64,000 bases of DNA from Chthoniobacterales bacterium (GTDB taxonomy: Bacteria; Verrucomicrobiota; Verrucomicrobiia; Chthoniobacterales; JACTMZ01): contig JAGYIO010000003.1 of the NCBI GenBank assembly GCA_018402585.1, forward strand, positions 266,386 through 330,385. The letters are read 5' to 3'. Positions 8,147 through 18,600 of this stretch are shown here, piece after piece. The notes beneath the pieces are model-generated. The model was not told the origin of the DNA. It did no database searches and saw nothing but the letters and a program-made list of their open reading frames with translations. A program made the position numbers and the translations under genes. How positions within the stretch are numbered: the stretch's first letter is position 1; each line of letters begins with the position of its first letter.

Positions 8147-9316
8147 ATGAATATCCCCACGCAATGTCCTTTCAGCGGACGGCGCCTCCCGGCCGACCAC
8201 TCCCCCTTGCTGGCCGACGAGGCCGGCCTGCCCGCCGATCCGGTCGAAGCTGCGCACGCGTTCCTCGACCAGTTTGCCCAGGAAAACAAGATCGCACCGG
8301 ACCCCGCCCGCCGCGAGCAAGTGGCCGCGGAAATTCGCCGCCACGGGTTCTATGCGCAAACCCCCGCCGAACTCGCTGCTGCCTGCCGCCTTGCCTGGCG
8401 CAACAACCGCCGCTGCATCGGCCGACGCTTCTGGGAATCCCTCGAAGTGGTCGACGCACGGGATATCACCACGGCCGGAGGAATTTTCGAGGCCTGCCTG
8501 GCCCACCTCCGCCGCTCGACCAATGGCGGACGGATCCAACCCCTCATCACCGTCTTCGCCCCATCGGGTCCGGACGCCCCCGGCCCGCGGATCCACAACT
8601 ACCAACTCATCCGCTACGCCGGCTACCGCGCGGCCGACGGCACCGTGCTCGGCGATCCCGCCGAGACCAACTTCACCGCACGCCTCATCGAGGCCGGGTG
8701 GACCCCGCCGCAAACCCGCTCCGCCTTCGATCTTCTCCCGCTCCTCATCGAAGTCCCCGGGGAAAAGCCCCGCTTCTTCCCCGTGCCGCGGGATGCCGTC
8801 CTTGAGGTTCCCCTCACCCACCCGACCCTGCCCTGGTTCGCCGATCTCCGCCTGCAGTGGCACGCACTTCCGGCCGTGAGCAACCTGACCCTCATGACCG
8901 GCGGTGTCCGTTACACCGCGGCACCCTTCAGCGGTTACTACATGGTCACCGAGATCGCGGCGCGCAATTTCGGCGACCCGCATCGCTACAACTTGCTCCC
9001 CGTCGTGGCCGATCGCCTCGACCCGCAACTCCGCTCGCATGACCCACTCTGGCGCGACCGCGCCTTGGTCGAAATCACCGCCGCCGTGCTTCACTCCTTT
9101 CGCCGCGCCGGCGTCACCATGGTCGACCACCACACGGCCTCACGCCAATTCGTCGACCACCTCGAAAACGAAAAAGCCGCCGGCCGACCCGTGCCCGGCG
9201 ACTGGGCTTGGCTCGTGCCGCCCATCTCCGGCTCGGCCAGCCCCGTCTTCCACCGCGCGTACGATCCGCGCCGCCGCTTGCCGGATTTTGTCTCGGAACC
9301 ACGGAAAAATGAATAG
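8147..9316 (+). CDS. nos: Bacterial nitric oxide synthase, oxygenase domain only
   Basis: The product has 389 residues from ATG 8147, 1 bp after ybbP. The heme-thiolate motif WRNNRRCIGR places the ligand Cys at residue 90. Further NOS blocks follow: RIHNYQLIRYAGY, YTAAPFSGYYMVTEIAARNF with the conserved substrate Glu, RYNLLPVVA, DRALVEITAAVLHSF, VTMVDHHTASRQF and GDWAWLVPP. The usual GWYM reads GYYM, and TEIG reads TEIA. No reductase domain is present, as in Bacillus and Deinococcus NOS, so electrons must come from a separate reductase. The expected reaction is L-arginine to citrulline plus NO, using tetrahydrobiopterin or tetrahydrofolate. The close spacing implies transcription with ybbAP. 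Confidence 0.94.
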   Translation: MNIPTQCPFSGRRLPADHSPLLADEAGLPADPVEAAHAFLDQFAQENKIAPDPARREQVAAEIRRHGFYAQTPAELAAACRLAWRNNRRCIGRRFWESLEVVDARDITTAGGIFEACLAHLRRSTNGGRIQPLITVFAPSGPDAPGPRIHNYQLIRYAGYRAADGTVLGDPAETNFTARLIEAGWTPPQTRSAFDLLPLLIEVPGEKPRFFPVPRDAVLEVPLTHPTLPWFADLRLQWHALPAVSNLTLMTGGVRYTAAPFSGYYMVTEIAARNFGDPHRYNLLPVVADRLDPQLRSHDPLWRDRALVEITAAVLHSFRRAGVTMVDHHTASRQFVDHLENEKAAGRPVPGDWAWLVPPISGSASPVFHRAYDPRRRLPDFVSEPRKNE

Positions 9317-9355
9317 ACTTGGTCCACGACGAGCCGGACCGCCTGCCTTGCCCCG

Positions 9356-11083
9356 ATGAATCTCCGCCACCGTCTCCTCACCCTGGCCCTGGTCCTCGCC
9401 CTGCTTGCTCTCGCTAGCTTCGCAGTGGCCCGCCTTATTTTGCCGCAAGTGCTCGTCAGTTGGGTGGCCGGGCCGCAGTTCGAGCGCCTCTTGGCCAACG
9501 CGGTCGGCCACGCGCTCAAGGTCGAAGGCCAATTCGGTCCGCTTACCCTGAACCCTGATCTTTCGGTCACCGCGGAAAATTTTTCCAGCACCGGTTGGCC
9601 GGGCCAAGCCATCGGGGGGCTCGACGCAGGCCGGGCCACCGGCTGGTTCAATCCGGCGGGCATCCTCCGCGGACGCTGGGAGGTCGACCGCATCGATATC
9701 GCCCGGGCCAATTTCCGCGTCGTCGCGCCAAACAACGAATTGAAGAAGCAGGACCCCGTGATCCCGCCCAAGCCCTGGTATGCCTTCCTCCTGCCTTCGC
9801 AATTCCACTGTGGATGGATCGAATGCCCCGACATGACCATTGAATTACCCCTCGGATCAATCCCGGTGCGCGGGACCGGAATGCACCTCGGTGCCATGAT
9901 GGTCGGGCGGAATTTCCAATACTTCGGCCGCGGCGGTCATCTCGTCCTGCCCGCTTATCCCGACCTGGCAATCGACGGATTCGAGGTCTACGTGACGCAC
10001 GAGCTGATCGAGATCGACTACCTTTTTCTGCGCGAACCCGCCTCGACGCAGAGCAACCTCGAACTCAAAGCCCGCCTCGGCCAGCAATCCGACAAAAGCA
10101 TTGACGCCTCCGCGCAGATCACCTCGCTCGAGATCACGCCTTTCCTCCCGGCGGATATTGCCGCCGTGCTCTCGGGACGGCTCGAGGGAAAACTGACCTA
10201 CCGCGTCGGCCCCACCGGGGAAAATGCTTCCGGCGAGGGCAATATCGCCCTGCAAAACGCGCGCCTTCGCGACTGGAACTACCTCGATCGCCTCGCCGCG
10301 CGCGCCGGCCAACCTGCCTGGCGTAACCTCGCCCTTTCCCGTGTTTCCCTCGACTACCAACTCGAAGGTGATCTCCTCCGCGCGGAGAATATCGTCGTCC
10401 TCGCCCCCGGTCTCGCCGACCTGCGCGGCTCCGGATCATGGAATATGGAAACCGCCGCGGCCGCCGTGGAGATCTCCGCCTCCAGCATTCCCCTCGGCGC
10501 CTACCTCCCGGCTTCGCTCACCGGAAGCCTCGCCGGCGAACTCGCGGCCGAACTCTCCTGGACTTGGCACGGCACCAAGGTCGCCGAGGGCCGCGGCGGC
10601 GGCAGGTTGCACTTCATTGGCGGACGACTCGAAGGATTCCACTTCCAGAAATTCCTCGACCGCTTCCTTAAGTCCTCAGCCTACACCACGATCAAAGTGA
10701 CCCGCGCCTCCGCGCATTGGCGGGAGGACGGCCGCGGCTTCCATCTTGACCAACTCGATGTTCTCGCTCCCGATCAAGCCGGATTGCGCGGCGCGGTGCG
10801 CATTGCGCCCGACGGAACCCTCGCCGGAACCGTGCGGGCCGGATTACCCGCCTCCGCGCTCAAATGGTTGCCGGACGCGACCACATCCGTCTTTGCCCGG
10901 CAGGAAGACGGCCTCCATTGGTGCGAGATCGAACTGTCCGGCACGGTGAAAAAGCCGCTCAACAATCTCAGCGCGCAAGTCATGCATCAGCTTGAAAAAC
11001 ATCCGCTCGCCCTGGCCGAACTCGCACTGCGCGGGCTCAGTTGGTGGCTCGGTAACCAGCTCGGCAGGGCAAACGAGAGTTGA
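9356..11083 (+). CDS. AsmA-like envelope protein
   Basis: The 575 residues carry a single N-terminal TM helix or uncleaved signal (LLTLALVLALLALASFAVARLI). A long beta-rich body follows without further membrane segments. It contains AsmA/TamB-type phrases such as LKVEGQFGPLTLNPDLSV near the start and GLRGAVRIAPDGTLAGTV near 480. Such proteins sit in the periplasm anchored to the inner membrane, and some bridge lipids to the outer membrane. It lies 39 bp after nos and may share its transcript. The family call is by architecture, not by a diagnostic motif. Confidence 0.6.
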   Translation: MNLRHRLLTLALVLALLALASFAVARLILPQVLVSWVAGPQFERLLANAVGHALKVEGQFGPLTLNPDLSVTAENFSSTGWPGQAIGGLDAGRATGWFNPAGILRGRWEVDRIDIARANFRVVAPNNELKKQDPVIPPKPWYAFLLPSQFHCGWIECPDMTIELPLGSIPVRGTGMHLGAMMVGRNFQYFGRGGHLVLPAYPDLAIDGFEVYVTHELIEIDYLFLREPASTQSNLELKARLGQQSDKSIDASAQITSLEITPFLPADIAAVLSGRLEGKLTYRVGPTGENASGEGNIALQNARLRDWNYLDRLAARAGQPAWRNLALSRVSLDYQLEGDLLRAENIVVLAPGLADLRGSGSWNMETAAAAVEISASSIPLGAYLPASLTGSLAGELAAELSWTWHGTKVAEGRGGGRLHFIGGRLEGFHFQKFLDRFLKSSAYTTIKVTRASAHWREDGRGFHLDQLDVLAPDQAGLRGAVRIAPDGTLAGTVRAGLPASALKWLPDATTSVFARQEDGLHWCEIELSGTVKKPLNNLSAQVMHQLEKHPLALAELALRGLSWWLGNQLGRANES

Positions 11084-11148
11084 CCACCAGCGGCTCGGGG
11101 GGAAGTTTTCCATTGGCGGACCAGCCCGGCAGTCCACAATGACCTTTC

Positions 11149-13440
11149 ATGCCTCCGCTTTCCTCGGTCAATAAAGTCGCTTTCCTCGGTGACTATCCCC
11201 CACGGCAGTGCGGCATCGCCACTTTCACCCGCGACCTGCGTAATGCCGTGGTCGCCGCGAATCCCGCCTGGAGCTGCCCGGTCATCGCCGTCTCCGACCG
11301 CGCCGGCACCTACAATTATCCGTCCGAGGTCCGCTTCGAAATTCCCCAACCCGACGTCGCCTCCTACGTGCGGGCGGCCAACTTCCTCAACCTCGCCCAC
11401 ATGGACGTGCTCTGCGTGCAGCACGAATTCGGTATCTTCGGCGGGTCCGCCGGGAGCCACCTCCTCGCCCTCCTGCGCCGCGTGCGCATGCCCGTTGTGA
11501 CCACCCTCCACACCGTGTTGGAAAATCCGGACCCCAACCAACGCCGCGTCTTCCACGAACTGGTCGACCTTTCCTCCCGTCTCGTGGTCATGGCGGAGCG
11601 CGCCCGCGGTATGCTGACCAGTCTTTACGGGGTCGATGAGGCCAAGATCGCGGTGGTCCCGCACGGCATCCCCGATACCGGCTTCACCGATCCGAGTTTT
11701 TACAAGGACCAGCTCGAGGTCGCCGGGCGGCCGGTCATGCTCACCTTCGGACTCCTTTCCGCGAACAAAGGCATCGAATACGTCATCCGCGCCCTGCCCG
11801 ATATCGTCCGCGACCACCCGCGGATCGTTTACATCGTGCTCGGCGCCACCCATCCGAACCTCATCCGCGAGGAAGGCGAGAGCTATCGGCTGCAACTCGA
11901 GCGCATGGCCCGCAGCCTCGGCGTGGAAAACAGCATCCGTTTTGTCAACCGCTACGTCTCGAACGAGGAACTGCGCGAATACATCGGCGCGACCGACATT
12001 TATATCACCCCCTACCTCAACGAGGCCCAGATCACCTCGGGTACCCTCTCCTACTGCTTCGGGGCCGGAAAAGCCGTGGTCTCGACCCCTTACTGGCACG
12101 CCGGCGAATTGCTGGCCGGCGAAGCCGGCGTCCTCATTCCCTTCCGCGACGCCACCGCCGTAGCCCGGGAGGTCGGCGCCTTGCTCGCTGACGAGACCCG
12201 GCTCAATGCCCTGCGCAAGCAGTCCTACCTGGCCGGACGCCACATGATCTGGCCCGAGGTGGCCGCGGCCTACACCCGCCTTTTCGCCACGGCGGGCGAC
12301 CACCACGAAGTCCATGCCCACCACAAGCCGCGGCCGGCCGCGCCCTTTGGCGAGCATTCGCACCTCCCCCCCTGGCGCTTCGATCATCTCCTGCGCATGA
12401 CCGACAGCACCGGTATCTACCAGCACGCCATTTTCACCGTGCCGTGGTTCGACCACGGATATTGCGCCGATGACAACGCCCGCGCCCTCCTCCTCTCCGT
12501 TCTCCTCGAAGGCCTCGACGAATGCCCGGCCGAAATCGGGGTGGCCCGCGCCGCTTACTCCGCCTTCCTCCAGCACGCCTTTGTCCGCGACACCGGGCGC
12601 TTCCGCAACTTCATGAGCTTCGACCGCAAGTGGCTCGAAAAACACGGTTCGGAAGACAGCCACGGGCGCACCCTCTGGGCGCTCGGCGCCGTGGTCGGCC
12701 GCACCCGCAACGAGAGCCTCCGTTCCTGGGCCGCCCCGCTCTTCGACGAGGCCCTGCCCGTCGTCGAATCCTTCACTTCTCCACGGGCCTGGGCCTTCAC
12801 CATTCTCGGACTCCACGAATACCTGCGTACCCTCGAAGGCGACCTGCTCGCCGCCCGCATGCGCGAGGACCTCTCCGCGCGGCTCTTCGCTCTTTGGCAA
12901 CGCGTGGCCACCCCCGAATGGCCCTGGTTTGAGGAAGTGGTCACCTATGACAATCCTCGCCTCTGCCACGCCCTCATCCTCTCCGGCCGCTGGACCGCCA
13001 ACGAGGAAATGCTCCAAGCCGGCCTCACCTCGCTCCGCTGGCTCATGCAGCACCAACGCGGGGAAGGTGGCTGTTTCCGTCCGATCGGATCCAACGGCTT
13101 CTGGCAAAAAGGCGCCGGGCCCGCCGCGTTCGACCAACAACCGGTCGACGCTGCCGCGGCGGTCGGCGCTTGCATCGAGGCACATAATGCCACTGCCGAC
13201 CAAAGTTGGCGCGCGGAAGCCAACCGGGCCTTCGACTGGTTCCTTGGGGCCAATGACCTCGGCGAATTGCTCTACGACCCGGCCACCGGCGGTTGTCGCG
13301 ACGGACTCCACCAAAACCGGACCAATCAGAACCAAGGCGCCGAATCGACGCTTTCCTTCCTCCTCGCCCTCGCCGAGATGAAGGCCCTCGATAATACCAG
13401 CGCCGCCTTCCAAGCCGACTTCAGCGCACTTGGCAAATGA
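11149..13440 (+). CDS. Glycosyltransferase (GT-B, family 4 type) with C-terminal alpha/alpha-barrel domain
   Basis: The product has 763 residues. Residues 1-385 form a GT-B fold: FLGDYPPRQCGIATFTRDL at the N-terminus, VPHGI near 170, the acceptor-to-donor linker phrase LTFGLLSANKGIEYV near 205, and the nucleotide-sugar site region EAQITSGTLSY near 285. From about 395 the sequence becomes helical (HLLRMTDSTGIYQHAIF, YCADDNARAL), resembling the six-hairpin glycosidase barrels often fused to such transferases. It overlaps the following GH130 gene by 4 bp (ATGA). A joint role in making or recycling a mannose-type glycan is plausible, but the donor and acceptor are not visible. Confidence 0.8.
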   Translation: MPPLSSVNKVAFLGDYPPRQCGIATFTRDLRNAVVAANPAWSCPVIAVSDRAGTYNYPSEVRFEIPQPDVASYVRAANFLNLAHMDVLCVQHEFGIFGGSAGSHLLALLRRVRMPVVTTLHTVLENPDPNQRRVFHELVDLSSRLVVMAERARGMLTSLYGVDEAKIAVVPHGIPDTGFTDPSFYKDQLEVAGRPVMLTFGLLSANKGIEYVIRALPDIVRDHPRIVYIVLGATHPNLIREEGESYRLQLERMARSLGVENSIRFVNRYVSNEELREYIGATDIYITPYLNEAQITSGTLSYCFGAGKAVVSTPYWHAGELLAGEAGVLIPFRDATAVAREVGALLADETRLNALRKQSYLAGRHMIWPEVAAAYTRLFATAGDHHEVHAHHKPRPAAPFGEHSHLPPWRFDHLLRMTDSTGIYQHAIFTVPWFDHGYCADDNARALLLSVLLEGLDECPAEIGVARAAYSAFLQHAFVRDTGRFRNFMSFDRKWLEKHGSEDSHGRTLWALGAVVGRTRNESLRSWAAPLFDEALPVVESFTSPRAWAFTILGLHEYLRTLEGDLLAARMREDLSARLFALWQRVATPEWPWFEEVVTYDNPRLCHALILSGRWTANEEMLQAGLTSLRWLMQHQRGEGGCFRPIGSNGFWQKGAGPAAFDQQPVDAAAAVGACIEAHNATADQSWRAEANRAFDWFLGANDLGELLYDPATGGCRDGLHQNRTNQNQGAESTLSFLLALAEMKALDNTSAAFQADFSALGK

Positions 13441-14918
13441 ACCTCCGTCGCCAACCCTTCGAATTACGACCCGACGCCCGGCGCGTGCTCCTCCGCCCCT
13501 TCATGGCCTCGGTCATCGTCAAACCGACCGGTCACCCCGAGCCCAGCCGGCTCCTCCTCGATGTCCTCACCCGCGTCCTCATGCTCGACGAGGCCACGGT
13601 CGCCGCCACGCTGGACAATGTGCTCGCCGAATTCCACGACCGCCACGTGGATATTCGTGCCCTCTTCCTCGAGCGATTCAACAAATTGGCCCCGCTCATT
13701 CCCGTCGACCGTCCGCTCGACGGGGCCCGCCAGTTACTCATCGGCTCCTATTTCACCAACGAATATTCCCTCGAATCCAGCGCCCTCTTTAACCCGAGCA
13801 TCGTGGCCGCCCCCGACCAATCCGGACTCGCTCCCGGGGAATTACGCTTCGTTCTCAGCCTGCGCGCCACCGGCGAGGGGCACATCTCCTCGATCACCTT
13901 CCGCTCGGGCCTCGCCGCGGCTGACGGCACGGTCCGCCTCGACCCGGTCTCGAAATTCGTCCACTCCCCCCGGCCCGAACCCGCCGCCAAATACGACCTG
14001 CAGCTCTTCCGCCGCAAACTGTTCGAATTGGGAGTCCCCCACCATGCGGCCCACGCCGCCACGGCCGGACTCCCCGACGTCTTCCACATGCCCGAACTCT
14101 TGGCCCGCGCCGCCGCCCTCCGGCGTGACGGCAGCGACCCCGAAATCGTCCGCGCCGGCGAGCGCGCCATTTCCCTTGCCGAGGCCAATTACGTCGTGCG
14201 CTTCAAGGACGGTCTCAATCTCTCCGAAAAAGTTATTTTTCCCTACTCCCCACTCGAGAGCAACGGCATCGAGGACGCCCGTTTCGTGCGCTTCACCGAT
14301 GACGACGGCAAGGTCACCTACTACGCGACCTACACGGCCTACAACGGGGTGGACGTCTTCCCGCAGATGGTTACCACCCCCGACTTCTGTGCCTTCCACA
14401 GCAGCACCCTGAACGGCCCCGCGGTGCGCAACAAAGGGTTCGCCCTCTTCCCACGGAAAATCAACGGCCACTACGCCATGCTCAGCCGCCAAGATGGCGT
14501 CAATATCCACCTCATGTTCTCCGACCATCCCCACTTCTGGTATGAGTCGCAGGTCATTGTCCGCCCGGCGCAACCTTGGGAATTCACCCAACTCGGCAAC
14601 TGCGGGTCGCCCATCGAGACCGAGGCCGGCTGGCTCGTCCTGACCCACGGCGTCGGACCGATGCGCAAATACTGCATCGGCGCCGTCCTCCTCGACCGCG
14701 CTGACCCCTCCCGCGTGATCGGGCGCCTCAAAGAACCATTGCTCGGCCCCGCCCCCGACGAACGCGACGGCTACGTGCCCAATGTGGTCTACACCTGCGG
14801 CGCGCTGCTGCACCAAGGTGTTCTGGTGATCCCCTATGCGGTCTCGGACACCGCGACCCGCTTTGCCTCTGTCGCTCTCCACGAGTTGCTCGACGCCCTC
14901 CGCCGCGGCGCCAATTGA
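13437..14918 (+). CDS. GH130-family glycosidase or phosphorylase
   Basis: The 493 residues show the five-bladed-propeller pattern of GH130. Key segments are NGIEDARFVRFTDDDG, then YYATYTAYNG, RNKGFALFPRKINGHY, GPMRKYCIGAVLLD, and VVYTCGALLHQGVLVIPYAVSDT near the end. Characterised members phosphorolyse or hydrolyse beta-mannosides. Which activity applies here cannot be told without placing the catalytic Asp and phosphate-binding residues on an alignment. It is translationally coupled to the upstream glycosyltransferase, a pairing consistent with glycan synthesis and turnover in one unit. About 270 bp without a gene follow to the convergent metal operon, and I see nothing clear there. Confidence 0.82.
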   Translation: MNLRRQPFELRPDARRVLLRPFMASVIVKPTGHPEPSRLLLDVLTRVLMLDEATVAATLDNVLAEFHDRHVDIRALFLERFNKLAPLIPVDRPLDGARQLLIGSYFTNEYSLESSALFNPSIVAAPDQSGLAPGELRFVLSLRATGEGHISSITFRSGLAAADGTVRLDPVSKFVHSPRPEPAAKYDLQLFRRKLFELGVPHHAAHAATAGLPDVFHMPELLARAAALRRDGSDPEIVRAGERAISLAEANYVVRFKDGLNLSEKVIFPYSPLESNGIEDARFVRFTDDDGKVTYYATYTAYNGVDVFPQMVTTPDFCAFHSSTLNGPAVRNKGFALFPRKINGHYAMLSRQDGVNIHLMFSDHPHFWYESQVIVRPAQPWEFTQLGNCGSPIETEAGWLVLTHGVGPMRKYCIGAVLLDRADPSRVIGRLKEPLLGPAPDERDGYVPNVVYTCGALLHQGVLVIPYAVSDTATRFASVALHELLDALRRGAN

Positions 14919-15187
14919 AACCACGCGCATCCTCGAGCCCGGCCGGCTCGAACCCGCCCCCTCCACCGCGCGGCCTCGCCCCATTCCGCTCATCCCTGGC
15001 AGGGGCAACACCATGACCACCGTCTGCTCGATTGGCGAAGACGCCGCGCGCAAAAAACCCGGGCCGCAGGAGAACAGTTCGCGGGACACACGCTGGGAAC
15101 ACAACGTTGGCCGCTCGATTGGTCCCTCCCGAGATACCCCCCGCGGCTTCTTTTCCGCCGCCTTCATCCCGGGCCCAAGCCACTCCT

Positions 15188-15607
15188 TCACTGCGGCAAA
15201 CGCAGCTCAAGCAGTTGGTAGGCTGCCGCCGCTTTTGTCGCTTCGCGGCCGGCTGCCTCGTAATCCCCCTGATCTGCCTCGCGCGCCACGGAGGCCCACG
15301 CTTTCGCCGTGTTGTTCGCCATGCCCTCGACACGCTGTCGCGCCGTCTGGTCCGAGGATTCCAGCAGGCCGGAAATGGCTTTGACACAAGCTGACAGGAC
15401 ATCGGTCACCGCGTGGGCCTCCGCAGCATTGCCGGCTTCGAGCAGCGCCGTGAGTTCGGGCTGCTTCGCCGCGATCACCGCACGCACCTCGGGCAGGGTG
15501 GACGGCACTTCGATCTGTTCGTGACTGTGCCCGTGGCCATGGTCCTCACCCGCCTGCAAGTTGAGCGGGAGAACGAAAGCGGCAAGAAGAAGGAGGTATT
15601 TCATCAT
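15188..15607 (-). CDS. Small His-rich periplasmic protein of the metal-efflux operon
   Basis: The 139 residues run from ATG 15607, which overlaps the RND gene stop (ATGA). A signal peptide (MMKYLLLLAAFVLPLNLQA) is followed at once by GEDHGHGHSHEQ, a likely metal-binding stretch. The rest is mostly helical (EVRAVIAAKQPELTALLEAG, TARQRVEGMANNTAKAW), suggesting a small helical bundle. It is the last gene of the leftward efflux operon and may buffer or deliver metal in the periplasm. I do not recognise a named family. Confidence 0.65.
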   Translation of the reverse strand: MMKYLLLLAAFVLPLNLQAGEDHGHGHSHEQIEVPSTLPEVRAVIAAKQPELTALLEAGNAAEAHAVTDVLSACVKAISGLLESSDQTARQRVEGMANNTAKAWASVAREADQGDYEAAGREATKAAAAYQLLELRLPQ

Positions 15608-18600
15608 GGTGTTGTCGCCGAGGGGGGAAAGGCGCCGGGCACCAGCCGGGCCGAGGCCCGTCGGCCATATTGCCAGAAAACCAGCGGGCGGACGAGCAAA
15701 TCGAGCAGTGTGCTCGTAAACAAACCGCAAAAGATAACGACCGCCACGGGGTGGAGGATTTCTTTGCCCGGCTGGCCGGCCCCGAGGAGCAAGGGAAGCA
15801 GGGCCAGGCCCGCGGTCAGCGCCGTCATGAGCACGGGAACCACCCGCTCCTGCGTGCCGCGCACAATCATCTCGCGGCCGAAAGGCATCCCCTCCTCGCG
15901 CATCAGGTGCAGGTAGTGCGAGATCATCATGATCCCGTTGCGCGCGGCGATTCCGGTCAGGGCGATGAAACCGACCATCGAAGCAACGGACAGTATGCCG
16001 CCAGAAAGCAATTTCAGGCCGAAGACCGCACCGACGAAGGCCAGCGGAATGTTCAGCATGACCTGCGCGGCAAAGGCGCCACTTTGGAATTGCAGGTAGA
16101 GAAGGAAAAACATGCCCACCAAACTGAGGGCGCCAAGCAGCAGGATGAGTCGCGAGGCCCCGGCCTCGCTTTCGAATTGTCCCCCGTAAGTGAGATAATA
16201 ACCCCCGGGCAGCGCGACCTTCTCCGCCACCGCGGCCTGCGCCTCGCGGACCACCGTGACCAGATCCCGGCCGGCCGCATTGGCCGAAACGTAAATGCGG
16301 CGCTGCCCATTTTCCCGGTTGATCATGTTCGGCCCCATCGCCTCGCTCACTTCGGCGATCAGCCCGAGGGGCACCAACTGCCCGGCCAGGGTATCGACCG
16401 GAATGGAGCGGATCGCCTCCAGATCTTGGCGCGCCTCGTCGGTCAGTCGCAGCACCACGTCAAAAGTCCGCTGGCCCTCAAGCACCTCGGTGACCGCCGC
16501 CCCCTTGATGGCCAACTCGGTGTAACGCGCCGCCTCCCCGGGCCGCACTCCGTAGGCCGCACACTTGGCCCGGTCGAAGCGCACCTGGATCTGGGGCACC
16601 AACGTGAGCCGCTCGACTTGCACGTCGGTCATCCCGGGGACCCCGACCACGACGTCACGAACCTCCCCGGCCAGCCGGCGCAGCACCCCGAGATCATCGC
16701 CGAAAATTTTTATCGCGATCTGCGCCTCTACCCCGGAGAGGATGTGGTCGATCCGGTGCGAGATCGGCTGGCCGACACTCACCCCGACGCCCGGCAGGGT
16801 GGCCAACCGTGCGCGGATCTCGGCGAGAATTTCCGCCTTGGAACGTGCGGAGGAGTCCAACTCGAATTCGATTTCCGTCGTGTTGACCTCCATAACGTGC
16901 TCGTCGCCCTCGGCCCGTCCGGTCCGGCGGGCGATGGTGCGGGCCTCCGGTAGCCCGGACAACAAAACCTCGGCCATGCGGCTGATCCGGTTGCTCTCCT
17001 CGAGCGAAGTGCCCGGGGCGGAGACCACAAATGCGGTGATACTGCCCTCGTTGAACTCCGGGAGAAATTCGCGACCGAGGGTCGGCACCGTAAAGAGCGC
17101 CGCGACGAAAAGCCCGCCGGCCACGAGGTAGACGCGGTGCGGCGCGCGGAACCCGATGACCAGCAAGCCCGCTTCCCACCCCTTGATCCTCCGCACGAGC
17201 CATCCGTCCCGCGAGTGCTCCATGCGTTTCATCCGCGGGAGAAGCAAGGCGCACAAGGCGGGCGTCACGGTGAGCGACACGATCAGCGAAGCGAGAATGG
17301 AGACGATATAGGCCACGGCCAAAGGGGCGAAGATACGTCCCTCGATCCCCTGCAGGGCGAAAAGAGGGAGGAAGACGAGCACAACCAACACGGTGGCATA
17401 GACGATGGAATTGCGGATTTCCCGCGAGGCCGTGACCACCACATCGAGCACCGGCCGCGGGTTCGCCGCGTGGCGGTTTTCCCGCAAACGACGGAAGACA
17501 TTTTCCACATCCACGATGGCATCATCGACCAATTCGCCGATAGCCACAGCCAAGCCACCCAGCGTCATAGTGTTGATCCCCAGACCGGCCGCGTGGAAGA
17601 CGATGAAGGTGGTCAACAACGACAACGGAATCGCGGTCAAGGTGATCGCCGTGGTGCGGAAGTTGAGCAGGAAAATGAAGAGCACCACGGCCACCATGAG
17701 ACTTCCATCCCGCAGCGCCTCCTCCACATTGCGCACCGCCCGCACGATAAAATTGCTCTGCCGGAAAATGTCGGTGTGAACTTTTACCCCTTCGGGCAGC
17801 GACTTTCCGATGACCTCCAACTCGGCCTCGATCTTCCCGGTTAGAGCAACCGTATCCGCCCCGGGTTGTTTCTGCACCGTGAGGATCACGCCGGGACGCC
17901 CGTCGATGCCCGCATCCCCGCGCTTGTGCAGGGAGGCACCTTCACGGACCTCGGCAATCTGACCGAGTAGAATACTCGATCCATCGGGCAACACCTTCAC
18001 CACCGTGATGGCCAAATCCTCCGCGCTTTCCACCCGGGCCAAATTGCGGATCAGCCGCTCCTGGTGTGCATCGGGGAGAAAACCTCCGGAGGAATTGACG
18101 TTCGACTCGTCGATCGCCGACTCGACCTCGTGCAAGGTTACGCCGGCGGCCACCAGCCGCGCGGGGTCGACCAGCACCTGGTATTGCCGCACGTCCCCGC
18201 CCATCACGGTGATTTGCGACACCCCGGGGATACTCATCAAACGTCGACGCAGATCCCAGTCGGCCAGGGTGCGCAACTCGAGCGGCCTGACCGACGGATT
18301 TTCACTGGTCAGCCCGATGGCCATGATCTGGCCCATGATGGATGACACCGGTCCAAGGAACGGCCGGATCTCCGGCGGCAACCGCGGTGTCACCTCGGCC
18401 ACTTTCTCCGCCACGATCTGCCGGGCCCGGTAAATCTCGGTCTCCCAGCCGAATTCTACAAAGACGAGCGACAACCCGATCCCCGACATCGAGCGCACCC
18501 GCTCCACGCCCGCCGCACCATTGACCGCCGTCTCCAGCGGCATGGTCACCAGGGTTTCCACTTCATCGGGTGCCAACCCGCCCGCCTCGGTGAAAATGGT

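Noticed and set aside
14919-15187. Cobalamin riboswitch between the GH130 gene and the metal operon
   Set aside because: No B12 box is present. The region is at the 3' ends of two convergent genes, where a leader would not be expected.
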